Source: JANXUR01 sp038229415
GTDB lineage: Bacteria; Acidobacteriota; Terriglobia; Terriglobales; Acidobacteriaceae
Length of the DNA stretch: 64,000 nucleotides
Assembly: GCA_038229415.1 (NCBI GenBank)
Contig: JBBROM010000012.1
Span: forward strand, 60,375 to 124,374
Reading direction: 5' to 3'
Shown here: piece by piece, positions 19,112 to 27,739 of the stretch
How the letters are laid out: the number at the start of each line of letters is the position of its first letter
Numbering within the stretch: position 1 is the first letter of the stretch
Position numbers and translations under genes: made by a program
Notes under the pieces: model-generated
Told to the model about the DNA's origin: nothing
Databases searched by the model: none
What the model saw: the letters and a program-made list of their open reading frames with translations, nothing else

Positions 19112-20509
19112 TTAAAAACTCCCTGTGAGAGTTTGCAGAGTAGCCAGCGCCAGCCGGTAGCGGGCTTCGCCGTCATCATACGCGTTGCGTGCTTGCACCA
19201 GCGTGTTCTGTGCATCTACTACTTCCAATGCGTTAGCTTCGCCTGCCTGATAACGCAAGGTGGTCAGGTGCAGGCTCTGAGATGCCAGCTCAGAGGAGTC
19301 GCGCAGGCCGTCCAACTCGGACCGGGAGACTTCCGCTTCGGCATAGGAGCTTTGCAGGTTCGCCAGCGTCTGTTTTTGCGCGAAGCTCAGTTCGAGCTTA
19401 GATTGCTCCCGCCGCAGCACCGCCTGCTTCACCTTGCTCTGAGAGGCCCACCAGTTCCAGATAGGCAGATTCAGGCTGACCGCTGCGGAGTAGCCAAGAT
19501 TGCGAACACCGTTGCTGCTCGTCTCGAAGCGCGACGCATCGAGGCCGTAGTTGTAGTCAAGTCCGAGCGTGGGGAACAGCCCGCTGCGCGCGACTAGAAC
19601 TTCCTTGGCAGAAATGCCGAGTGAGGCGACGGCTGCTCGCACGTCAAGGTTGTTCTGCGCTGCTAGGCGTGTCGCTTCCTCTTTCGTGGGCAGCGGCGGG
19701 CCGAGTTGCAGATCGTCCACCACGGCGAAGCTCTCGTTGAAGTTCGGGAAGATAAGAACCGCAAGGGCGAGTCGCGCCTTTCCCAGGTTCAATTCGGCTT
19801 CGCGGAAGTCGCGTACGCGATCGTTCGACTGTAGCTTAGCCTTGATGAAGTCCGAGTGTGCAACCTCACCCCCTTGCTCAAGTTGCTGCGTGATCTTAAG
19901 GAAGTGCGATGCCTCGCCGTCCGCAGCTTGAGTGTTGGCATAACGACGCTGTGCCACAACCAAGCCATAGTAGGTTTGTGTGACCACAACCGTCAGTCCA
20001 CGGGCGGCGATCTCTGCCCTGGCCTTGGCCAGCGCCTGCGCGGCGGCGGAGCGCTGATAGTCCGCGATCTGGCCTCCGGCTATGTTCAAGTTCTGGTGCA
20101 GGTTGCCCTGCGTGATGTATTCATGCGCGGCATTAGCGGCGATAAAGCGACCGGTGCCTGTTTGCGTGCCATTAGCTTGCGTAAAGATCGCGCCTCCGAC
20201 CACATTCACGCTGGGCAACAGTCCGGCGCGGGCCTGAATCGTATCCTGTTGGGCGGACTTGAAATTTGTCTGCGCGGACTGATACTGCGGATTCAGCGCT
20301 TGCGCGCGTTGCAGGGCGTCCACTAGGGAGACGGTGACGGGTGCAGCTGTGGCGGAATTGTCGGCTGCGACGGAAGCTCCAGGTACGCTGGTTTGTGCAA
20401 GAACCACCGTGGAAAAGAGAAGCGTCGCCAGCAGAGCTTGCGGTAATCGGGGGCGCGCATGGCGGCAGAAAGCTTGGCCGATAGACGGTTTCGCGGCATA
20501 GTTTGTCAT
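19112..20509 (-). CDS. TolC family outer-membrane efflux channel
   Basis: About 465 residues from the ATG at 20509, with AGGAG about 12 bases upstream. In-frame codons before it would place the leader too far inside. A signal peptide ('LPQALLATLLFSTVVLAQ') is followed by two OEP repeats typical of TolC: 'LVDALQRAQALNPQYQSA' with 'ARAGLLPSVNVVGG', and 'AQNNLDVRAAVASLG' with 'ARSGLFPTLGLDYNYG'. Long amphipathic helices alternate with short strand pairs. It forms the trimeric outer-membrane exit duct of the pump. Its stop is only 5 bases before the adaptor start, so the three pump genes form one operon transcribed leftward, and this gene is the first. Confidence 0.93.
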   Translation of the reverse strand: MTNYAAKPSIGQAFCRHARPRLPQALLATLLFSTVVLAQTSVPGASVAADNSATAAPVTVSLVDALQRAQALNPQYQSAQTNFKSAQQDTIQARAGLLPSVNVVGGAIFTQANGTQTGTGRFIAANAAHEYITQGNLHQNLNIAGGQIADYQRSAAAQALAKARAEIAARGLTVVVTQTYYGLVVAQRRYANTQAADGEASHFLKITQQLEQGGEVAHSDFIKAKLQSNDRVRDFREAELNLGKARLALAVLIFPNFNESFAVVDDLQLGPPLPTKEEATRLAAQNNLDVRAAVASLGISAKEVLVARSGLFPTLGLDYNYGLDASRFETSSNGVRNLGYSAAVSLNLPIWNWWASQSKVKQAVLRREQSKLELSFAQKQTLANLQSSYAEAEVSRSELDGLRDSSELASQSLHLTTLRYQAGEANALEVVDAQNTLVQARNAYDDGEARYRLALATLQTLTGSF

Positions 20510-20613
20510 GGCTTCGCGTGCTCCTGAGGATGTAACGCTAGCGATAGTAATTCTTTGCATTGTAGACGTTACTAGATGAATTCCGGATGAAGTGGCCCGC
20601 AAAATCGTGCATC

Positions 20614-22299
20614 CTACGGGTGCGATTCCAATAAAGCGCGCTCGCGTTTGGCATCCTCCGTCCGTCCGAGCTTGGCGTAGGCTTCAGCGAGATTTACATG
20701 TGCCGCTGCGAACTTGGGCAAGCGCGCCGACGCAATTGCGAGATGCACGGCGGCTGTCTTGGCATCTCCAGTCTTGAGCAGCGCCCTGCCGATTTGAAAG
20801 TGGGCCCAAGGTGACTCAGGCTGGAGCTCGATGGCGCGATGCAGCGGCGCGATAGCCTTGGCGAACTGCTTCTGCTGATTGAGTACGGTGCCCAGAGCAA
20901 ATTGCGCGAGATAGGCGTTGGGCATGGCATGGGAAGCGTTTTGCAACACAATCGCAGCGCGATCGAGCTTGCCTTGTGTCATCAGATCCATCGCGCCGAG
21001 AATTCGATTGGCGTCCGCAATGGCATCCTTTGGATCAGTGCCGGTCGGCCCAGCACTGCTACTCGTCGTCTTCTGTAGCCCTACGTAGCCGAGCGAAGCG
21101 AGCTTTTGCATCTCTGTGGAAGAGAGGCGGGTGGTAGTCGCCTGGCTGGTGGGCGTGGTTAAGCGGCGGGTGAAGGCTTCCATCTGCGCGGCCATGGTGT
21201 CGAGCGTTGCCTTCGAACTCTGCGCCAGATTGCGTGTTGCTCCAGGATCAGCGGAAAGATCGTACAGCTCTGGCTTGGGCGCACGAATATAGAGGTACTT
21301 TCCCGCCCGCCATGATTCGATCACGCTCCAACTGAAGCCGCGCTGGCCAAAATCGCTGCGCGAATACACAGGCTGCTCGGCTGCCGCGCCAGCCTTGGCG
21401 ATTCGCAGCAGGCTCTGCCCTTGCATTTGCGCTGGCACGGCGATCCCAGCTGCTTCCAACAGCGAGGGCGCGAGATCGAGCAGACGCACGCGGGTGCTGA
21501 CTCGTGAGCCAGCCGAGCCATTCTGCGGCAGTTTAAGCAGCAACGGCACGTGCAAAGTCTCGTCATACAGAAAAACTCCGTGCGAATCTTCACCATGCGC
21601 CCCAAGACTTTCGCCATGATCGGCGGCGACTGCCATCACCGCATCGTCGAACAATTTCTTCTGGCGGAGTGCGGTCAGCAGCTTGCCGAAAGCCGCGTCC
21701 TCGGTTGCGACAGCGGCGTCGTAGGAGCCTTCGCGCGGTGCGGCGGCATCGGTGAGGTGAATCCACAAAAAGAACGGCGCGGAGCTGTTGCGCTCGATCC
21801 AGGCGATGGCCCGCGCTGTCACCAGTGCACCGCGCCTCCGAGCACCTGCGTCAAACGAATCGAAACCGCGATCAAATCCCTGTGCCTGTCCACTACGCGG
21901 GTCCAGGTCGAGCGAAGCAGTGACGGCAGCGGTGCGGTATCCCTTGGCTTTGAACAGCGCTGGCAAGTACGGCAGCGCCGGAGCGAGCGCTGTACCAAAG
22001 TCATTCACCTGATTGGTCTGCGGATAGGTGCCGGTGAGCATTCCTGCGTGAGACGCGACTGCGGACGGCACTTGACCATACGCGCGCTCAAACACTAACG
22101 ACTGCTTGGCTAACGAGTCGAGACTCGGGGTCGAACTTGGCCGCGCGCCGCGCGCGCCCAGACGGTCGGTGCGGACTGAATCCAGCGTGACGAGGATGAC
22201 GTTGGGCTTGTTCGCGGCCTGAGCGAAGGCCACCAAAAGAGTGAAAGCCGACAAGAACCTAACCAACGACGCCGCGTGACGGGAACAGGAATAAGTCAT
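20614..22299 (-). CDS. sulfatase-like hydrolase with C-terminal TPR repeats
   Basis: 561 residues with a signal peptide ending in 'AFAQA'. The catalytic domain begins 'KPNVILVTLDSVRTDRLGA', giving the two metal-binding acidic residues. The position of the sulfatase formylglycine motif reads 'VPSAVASHAGMLTGTYP', with no Cys or Ser-x-Pro-x-Arg. It therefore belongs to the alkaline phosphatase superfamily but is probably not a classical formylglycine sulfatase. The metal-binding 'AVAADHGESLGAHGE' is intact. Residues about 430-560 form three or more TPR repeats ('YLAQFALGTVLNQQKQFAKA', 'PWAHFQIGRALLKTGDAKTA', 'AAAHVNLAEAYAKLGRTEDA'). 'LASLGYVG' precedes the repeats. Periplasmic or surface hydrolase of a phosphate or sulfate ester is likely. 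It is divergent from the phosphatase operon at 22473. Confidence 0.88.
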   Translation of the reverse strand: MTYSCSRHAASLVRFLSAFTLLVAFAQAANKPNVILVTLDSVRTDRLGARGARPSSTPSLDSLAKQSLVFERAYGQVPSAVASHAGMLTGTYPQTNQVNDFGTALAPALPYLPALFKAKGYRTAAVTASLDLDPRSGQAQGFDRGFDSFDAGARRRGALVTARAIAWIERNSSAPFFLWIHLTDAAAPREGSYDAAVATEDAAFGKLLTALRQKKLFDDAVMAVAADHGESLGAHGEDSHGVFLYDETLHVPLLLKLPQNGSAGSRVSTRVRLLDLAPSLLEAAGIAVPAQMQGQSLLRIAKAGAAAEQPVYSRSDFGQRGFSWSVIESWRAGKYLYIRAPKPELYDLSADPGATRNLAQSSKATLDTMAAQMEAFTRRLTTPTSQATTTRLSSTEMQKLASLGYVGLQKTTSSSAGPTGTDPKDAIADANRILGAMDLMTQGKLDRAAIVLQNASHAMPNAYLAQFALGTVLNQQKQFAKAIAPLHRAIELQPESPWAHFQIGRALLKTGDAKTAAVHLAIASARLPKFAAAHVNLAEAYAKLGRTEDAKRERALLESHP

Positions 22300-22472
22300 C
22301 TCTAAAGTTTAATTCCTTCGCGTGACCTGCCCGCGAGTTGCTGAGGAGCCGGTTCAACGCAAACACTTTGGAATCCGCAACCTGCATTCGGTATGCTTAT
22401 GTTTCCAGCAATTACTGAGATCGGCGATAGCAGCCGCTGCAAAGCTGAGCCGCTGCCGCACAGGAGCAGTCC

Positions 22473-24467
22473 CTGAAGAAGTACTTGCTAGCCCTCGTCG
22501 CGTTGCTGGCTCTTGCCGTCGGAGCCTTCCTGTGGCTGCATCGTAGCCCGCATTGGCACGGTGAGCAGCGCATGGTGATTCTTGGGATTGACGGCATGGA
22601 TCCGCAACTGCTCACAAAGTTCATGCATGAAGGCCACATGCCGAACTTTGCCAGGCTGGCAGCAATGGGTTCGTTCGTGCCGCTAGGGACCAGCATCCCG
22701 CCGCAGAGTCCCGTGGCGTGGTCGAACCTGATTACCGGGCAAAACGCGGGCGGGCACGGCATCTTTGACTTTATCCATCGTGACCCCAAAACGCTGGCGT
22801 TGTATTTTTCCACATCGAAGGTGGAAGGCCCGAAGCATTCCCTAACCGTTGGCCCTTGGGTAGTGCCGCTTGGCAGCGGCACAGCGGAGCAGTTGCGCCA
22901 TGGCAAGGCATTTTGGGAGATACTCGACGAGCACGGAGTGCCGAACACCATCTTCCGCATTCCCGCGAACTTTCCGCCCATTGCGGCGAAGGGTAACACG
23001 CTTTCGGGCATGGGTACGCCCGATCTGCGCGGCACCTATGGCACCTTCACGTTTTATACTGACGATCCGTTGGCAGCGACCGGCATAGTGGAAGGTGGAC
23101 AGATCGTGCCGGTCGAGGTGCAGGATTGGCAGGCTAAGGCGAACTTGATTGGCCCAGACAATAGCTTTCGCAAAGGTTCGCCTGCGGCAACGGAACCCTT
23201 TGTAGTTTCGATTGATCCCAATGGGGCAGTGGCTCACTTTGCTGTGCAGGACGAGCAATTTATCTTGCGCGAAGGTGAGTGGAGCTCGTGGGTGCATATC
23301 GAGTTCCAACTGATTCCGTTCTTCGGCAAGGTGAAAGGCATCTGTCGCTTTTACTTAAAGCAGACGCACCCACGTTTCCAGCTATATGTATCACCGATCA
23401 ATATAGATCCAGCGGACCCCGCATTGCCAATTTCTACTCCGTCAAGTTACTCGCGTCATTTATCGGAAGAATCTGGTGAGTACTACACCCAAGGTATTTC
23501 TGAAGATACAAAGGCGCTCAGCGCCGCGGTACTGGACGACAAGGAGTACCTGCAGCAAGCAACGGAGGTTCTCGCCGAGCATCGGCGTATGTTCGCCAGC
23601 GAATTCGCCAAGTTCAGTAATCGCGAAACATCGAATGCCGGATTGTTCTTCTTCTACTTTTCTAGTCTCGATCTAAACTCGCATATGTTCTGGCGGCTTA
23701 CTGATCCCGAGCATCCGGGCTACGATGCTGCACTCGCTGCTGTCCACGGCTCCGTGATTGAAAATTTTTACGCACAGATGGATGAAGTATTGGGCGAGGT
23801 TATGGCAAAACTCGACGAGCGCACTACGCTGTTGGTCGTTTCCGATCACGGCTTCGCACCCTATGCCCGCTCCTTTAACTTGAACACTTGGTTGCTGGAA
23901 CAGGGATACATTGTGCTGAAAGAAGGCATGGCTGCAGCGACCGACTCTGCCGAGCCACTCGCCAATGTGGACTGGAGCCGCACCCGAGCCTACGGGCTCG
24001 GACTGAATGGGCTCTACCTGAATCTGCGCGGACGTGACCGCGAGGGAATCGTGTCGCCTGGGGACGAATCGGATCGTGTAATGAAGGAAATCAGTGGCAA
24101 GCTGCTCGCAATGCGCGACACCAAGAACGGGTTGGCGGTCATCACGCGCATGGATCGTGCGCAGGATGTGTACCAAGGTCCTTACGCACAAGCGGGCCCC
24201 GACGCAATTGTCGGCTACAATCGTGGTTATCGCGCTGGTTGGAAGACAATTCTGGGTGCCTTTCCGCCCGAAGTGCTGGAAGACAACACGAATCCATGGA
24301 GCGGAGACCACTGCATGGACTACACCCAAGTGCCGGGAGTACTGTTGAGCAATCGCAAAGTGCGCGCGGGTAGTCACGCACTGACTGATATCGCTCCGAC
24401 TATTCTTGGCGAGTTTGGCATTGTTCCAACGGCGGAAATGAAAGGGCATTCCGTTCTAGAGCATTAG
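22473..24467 (+). CDS. membrane-anchored alkaline phosphatase family protein (first of two), CTG start proposed
   Basis: About 664 residues. An in-frame stop at 22446-22448 limits the start. The only candidates are CTG at 22473, with AGGAG 6 bases upstream, and TTG at 22485, 18 bases from that site. CTG also gives a good signal anchor 'MKKYLLALVALLALAVGAFL'. The type I phosphodiesterase/nucleotide pyrophosphatase fold follows: 'VILGIDGMDPQLL' (metal Asp), 'PPQSPVAWSNLITG' (Ser likely in the nucleophile position), 'LLVVSDHGFAPYARSFNLN' and 'NPWSGDHCMDY' (metal Asp/His). A beta-rich insert ('GICRFYLKQTHPRFQLYVSP') is shared with the second phosphatase at 25556. The catalytic part faces the periplasm. 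Substrate unknown; a phosphodiester or lipid-linked phosphate is possible. Confidence 0.88.
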   Translation: MKKYLLALVALLALAVGAFLWLHRSPHWHGEQRMVILGIDGMDPQLLTKFMHEGHMPNFARLAAMGSFVPLGTSIPPQSPVAWSNLITGQNAGGHGIFDFIHRDPKTLALYFSTSKVEGPKHSLTVGPWVVPLGSGTAEQLRHGKAFWEILDEHGVPNTIFRIPANFPPIAAKGNTLSGMGTPDLRGTYGTFTFYTDDPLAATGIVEGGQIVPVEVQDWQAKANLIGPDNSFRKGSPAATEPFVVSIDPNGAVAHFAVQDEQFILREGEWSSWVHIEFQLIPFFGKVKGICRFYLKQTHPRFQLYVSPINIDPADPALPISTPSSYSRHLSEESGEYYTQGISEDTKALSAAVLDDKEYLQQATEVLAEHRRMFASEFAKFSNRETSNAGLFFFYFSSLDLNSHMFWRLTDPEHPGYDAALAAVHGSVIENFYAQMDEVLGEVMAKLDERTTLLVVSDHGFAPYARSFNLNTWLLEQGYIVLKEGMAAATDSAEPLANVDWSRTRAYGLGLNGLYLNLRGRDREGIVSPGDESDRVMKEISGKLLAMRDTKNGLAVITRMDRAQDVYQGPYAQAGPDAIVGYNRGYRAGWKTILGAFPPEVLEDNTNPWSGDHCMDYTQVPGVLLSNRKVRAGSHALTDIAPTILGEFGIVPTAEMKGHSVLEH

Positions 24468-24497
24468 GTTAGGTTGAGTATTAGTAGAGGAGCGGCC

Positions 24498-24707
24498 ATG
24501 TTTGGCGGATACAGAGTTAAGCTCGACGATGAGTTGGTGAGTAAGTTGAAAATCGTGGCCGAGGCTGGCGGCTACGAATCCGTGGAAGAGTTTGTGATTC
24601 ACGTGCTGGAGCGGGAAGTTGGCAAATTGCTTCCTGCGGATGATGCGGACGCTTCGTCAAGGGACGCAATAAAGAAGCGCTTACAGGGTCTGGGATACAT
24701 CGAATAG
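24498..24707 (+). CDS. small ribbon-helix-helix-like protein with 'LGYIE' tail
   Basis: 69 residues. The start at 24498 has GAGGAG 6 bases upstream; an upstream TTG at 24474 lacks a site. The first half fits a ribbon-helix-helix pattern: a short strand 'YRVKLDDEL', helix 'VSKLKIVAEAGG', helix 'SVEEFVIHVLEREV'. This fold usually binds DNA as a dimer, often as an antitoxin or repressor. The C-terminus 'IKKRLQGLGYIE' resembles the short tail often found at the end of alkaline-phosphatase-superfamily proteins, and the neighbouring sulfatase-like protein has 'LASLGYVG'. It lies 30 bases after one phosphatase gene in the same operon. It may regulate the operon or contact the phosphatase; neither is shown. 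Confidence 0.75.
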   Translation: MFGGYRVKLDDELVSKLKIVAEAGGYESVEEFVIHVLEREVGKLLPADDADASSRDAIKKRLQGLGYIE

Positions 24708-24749
24708 GCAGTCCATCAAAGCCCTTAACTTTTACGAAATAAGAAAGTC

Positions 24750-25559
24750 ATGCAGACGACCACAACACTCACTGCCGTAATTTCCGGAACCAGTGTCGAC
24801 TGGCCGTTAATGATCACGCTCGCAGCGTCAGTCGCGGTCGGTCTTGGCATGGTTGTAGTCTTCGGCTTCACCTCGAATCAGAAAGCTATCAAACGCTCAA
24901 AGGATCAGATTCAGGCGAACTTGCTTGCGGTACGGCTGTTTCAGGATCAGTTAGGAGCCGTGCTGCGATCGTATGTTGGCATCATCACTTCGCTGGGGTG
25001 CTATTTGCGTCTATCGTTTACGCCTCTGCTGATCGTCATTCTTCCACTGACTGTGTTCATCATCCAGATGGATCGCTTTTTGGGATGGACACCTCTGCCT
25101 GCCGGACAATCCTTTCTAGTCAAGGCGCGCGTGGCGAATGCTGACGCTTTGAACGAGATCACACTGCGAGGCTCGTCTGGCGAAGAGATTTCCGCCGACG
25201 TGGTACATATGCCTGGGAGCAATGAAGTTATCTGGCGTATACCAGCACTTGACTCAGGCAGCCAGACGCTGAAGGTTTCAGTAGGCGGGCGTACAGTGGC
25301 AAAAAGTATCGTCATTGGGGAGGGCAGTTACCCACGGCGCCTATCACTCATTCGCTTGCAGGGATCGGTGTGGAAGCGACTGCTTGATTCGGGAGAATCG
25401 CCGATTGAGGTGGATGCCGCAGTTCAATCTATTCAGGTGATCTACCCGACGCGCAAGATCTCGCTATTCGGATTTCGCATGAACTGGATTGTGTGGTTCT
25501 TCGTGTTCTCTATGATCGCGGGATACATTTTTAAGAGCCTGCTGGGGATTCAGATTTGA
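24750..25559 (+). CDS. three-TM membrane protein with Oxa1/EMC3-like topology
   Basis: 269 residues. TM1 (about 18-42, 'WPLMITLAASVAVGLGMVVV') is followed by a positively charged cytoplasmic helix pair 'NQKAIKRSKDQIQANLLAVR', then TM2 (about 78-105, 'LSFTPLLIVILPLTVFIIQM'). A soluble beta-rich domain spans about 115-235 ('SFLVKARVANADALNEITLR'), and TM3 (about 245-265) is at the C-terminus. One TM, a charged coiled hairpin, a second TM with polar residues and a third TM is the layout of the DUF106/EMC3/TMCO1 branch of the Oxa1 superfamily of membrane-protein insertases. The assignment rests on topology and pattern only. The stop overlaps the start of the second phosphatase by 4 bases, so the two are translationally coupled. 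Confidence 0.72.
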   Translation: MQTTTTLTAVISGTSVDWPLMITLAASVAVGLGMVVVFGFTSNQKAIKRSKDQIQANLLAVRLFQDQLGAVLRSYVGIITSLGCYLRLSFTPLLIVILPLTVFIIQMDRFLGWTPLPAGQSFLVKARVANADALNEITLRGSSGEEISADVVHMPGSNEVIWRIPALDSGSQTLKVSVGGRTVAKSIVIGEGSYPRRLSLIRLQGSVWKRLLDSGESPIEVDAAVQSIQVIYPTRKISLFGFRMNWIVWFFVFSMIAGYIFKSLLGIQI

Positions 25560-27700
25560 GCCGCATCGCACAAGTGCCAATAAGCCGAAATGCGCAGCGC
25601 CTTGTGTTGTTAGTACTGCTGACACTAGTCATCTTTATGCCTGCGTATGCTCACGCCTATGCAGGGCCTGGTGCAGGATTTGCAGTGCTGTCCTCTTTCT
25701 GGACATTGTTCGTTGCGTTTCTCTACTCAGCGTATGCCCTGGTTACATGGCCGTTCCGCACCCTGCTACGGATGTTTCGCAGGCGTAAGGCTTTCGCGAA
25801 GGCACTCGTGCGTCGTGCCGTGATTCTGGGCTTCGACGGCATGGATCCGGTATTAGCTGCACGCTACATGGATGAGGGTAAGCTGCCCAACCTTGCCAAG
25901 TTGCGCGCGAGCGGCACATTTAGTAAGTTGCGGACCACGAATCCTCCGATTTCGCCGGTGGCGTGGTCCACGTTTATGACCGGCGTGAATCCTGGGAAGC
26001 ACAATATCTATGACTTTCTAGCGTGCGACCGCCGCAGCTATCTTCCTTTCTTGTCGTCCGCAGAGGTTAAAGGGCCTAAGCGGCGCATCAAAGTGGGCAA
26101 GTATTCTATTCCACTGGGTAAGACTGAGATAAAGCGGATGAGACGCGGCACGCCTTTCTGGCATCGGTTAGGCAAGGCTGGAATCTTCTCTTCTATCATT
26201 CGCGTACCCGTAACCTTTCCGCCTGAAAAGTTCTCTGGCGTACTACTCTCCGGCATGTGCGTGCCGGATTTGAAAGGCAGCCAAGGTACATTCTGCTTGT
26301 GCAGCACAGCAACCGGAGGCGCATTCCGCGAAGGTGGTACCCGTGTACCCATGAAGCGAAAGGGAGCGAGCCTCCAGTCCTATATTCCCGGGCCGGTGAC
26401 CCCATTGGCAGAGCCTTCAAAATCGAGCGCCGAAGAGTTGCGAGTGCGATTTGAGGTATATCCAACTGCTGGGCTGGAGGGTGCAAAGATAGTAGTTGGT
26501 AAAAAAAGCTTCGTGGTCAAGCTTGGCGAGTATTCTGAGTGGATTCCAGTAGAGTTCAAGGCCGGGCTAGGGGTGAGGGCGCACGGCATTTGCCGATTTT
26601 ACCTAAAGCAAATTAATCCAGAAGTGGAAGTATACGTAACTCCCGTGAACATTGATCCAGCTAAACCGGACTTGCCTATCTCGCATCCGATTACTTATTC
26701 CGTATATTTGGCGAAGATGTTTGGGGCATTTGCAACGCTTGGGCTGGCGGAAGACACTTGGGCTTTGAATGAAGATGTACTGGATGACGATGCGTTCCTT
26801 GTGCAATGCTACGGCAATCATGAAGCACGAGAGCGGCAGCTATTTGACGCGCTGGAGAAGACGCCGGAAGGTTTGTGTACCTGCGTCTTCGATACGACAG
26901 ACCGTGTGCAACATATGTTCTGGAGGTACCTGGAAGAAGATCACCCAGCGACTCGGGGCATGGCGCAGAGCGAGAAGCCATTGGTGATTGAGGACCTGTA
27001 TCGCAGGGTTGATGAGTTGGTAGGCCGTGTGATGCAGAAGGTGGATAGCAAGACCCTAGTTATGGTAGTCTCCGACCACGGTTTCCAGAATTTTGCCCGC
27101 GGCTTTAATCTGAACGCCTGGTTGCACCAGAACGGCTATTTGGCACTTAGGCAAGGCAAGACAGAAAGCGGTGACTGGTTTGAAGATGTCGACTGGTCGC
27201 GCACCCGTGCTTATACCATGGGCTTGAATGGACTTTTCCTCAATGTGCAGGGGCGCGAGAGTCAGGGCATCGTTGCCCCTGGAGCCGTGGCAGAGGCGCT
27301 GAAGGCTGAGCTGATCGCTAAACTAAGCGGGTTGGAGGATCTCGCAGCCGGACGTACCGCGATCACTGGCGTCTGGGACAGTGATGACGCCTACGCAGGC
27401 CCGTATACAGGGAACGCTCCCGATCTAATTATCGGTTATGGAGATGGCGTGCGTGCGTCGTGGGATTCGGTGATGGGCAAAGTCACATCCGCGATTTTTG
27501 AGGACAACACCAAAGCTTGGAGTGGCGACCATTGCGTGGATCCTCGGTTAGTGCCTGGCGTGCTGTTCTGCAACCGTAAGATCGCAGAAGACAAACCCGC
27601 TATTGTAGATGTGGCGCCGACGATGTTGCGCATATTTGGACTGGAGCCACCTGCTTACTACGACGGTAAGGCATGGACGATAAAATATGAAGTTAACTAA
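25556..27700 (+). CDS. membrane-anchored alkaline phosphatase family protein (second of two)
   Basis: 714 residues. The TTG start at 25556 overlaps the upstream stop (TTGA) and has GGGG about 8 bases before it. The N-terminus has two hydrophobic segments: 'LVLLVLLTLVIFMPAYAHAY', followed by 'AGPGAGF', and 'WTLFVAFLYSAYALVTW', then a very basic stretch 'RTLLRMFRRRKAF'. The phosphodiesterase fold carries 'VILGFDGMDPVLAARYMDEG', 'PPISPVAWSTFMTGVNPGKH', 'MVVSDHGFQNFARGFNLNAW' and 'KAWSGDHCVDPRLVPG'. It shares a beta insert ('GICRFYLKQINPEVEVYVTP') with the phosphatase at 22473 and is clearly its paralogue. The active site should be outside the inner membrane. The operon order phosphatase, small protein, EMC3-like protein, phosphatase suggests that both enzymes work with the membrane protein. 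Confidence 0.88.
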   Translation: MSRIAQVPISRNAQRLVLLVLLTLVIFMPAYAHAYAGPGAGFAVLSSFWTLFVAFLYSAYALVTWPFRTLLRMFRRRKAFAKALVRRAVILGFDGMDPVLAARYMDEGKLPNLAKLRASGTFSKLRTTNPPISPVAWSTFMTGVNPGKHNIYDFLACDRRSYLPFLSSAEVKGPKRRIKVGKYSIPLGKTEIKRMRRGTPFWHRLGKAGIFSSIIRVPVTFPPEKFSGVLLSGMCVPDLKGSQGTFCLCSTATGGAFREGGTRVPMKRKGASLQSYIPGPVTPLAEPSKSSAEELRVRFEVYPTAGLEGAKIVVGKKSFVVKLGEYSEWIPVEFKAGLGVRAHGICRFYLKQINPEVEVYVTPVNIDPAKPDLPISHPITYSVYLAKMFGAFATLGLAEDTWALNEDVLDDDAFLVQCYGNHEARERQLFDALEKTPEGLCTCVFDTTDRVQHMFWRYLEEDHPATRGMAQSEKPLVIEDLYRRVDELVGRVMQKVDSKTLVMVVSDHGFQNFARGFNLNAWLHQNGYLALRQGKTESGDWFEDVDWSRTRAYTMGLNGLFLNVQGRESQGIVAPGAVAEALKAELIAKLSGLEDLAAGRTAITGVWDSDDAYAGPYTGNAPDLIIGYGDGVRASWDSVMGKVTSAIFEDNTKAWSGDHCVDPRLVPGVLFCNRKIAEDKPAIVDVAPTMLRIFGLEPPAYYDGKAWTIKYEVN

Positions 27701-27739
27701 CTAAATTGTTATTAAATTACAACAAAGCACTAGTGGATG

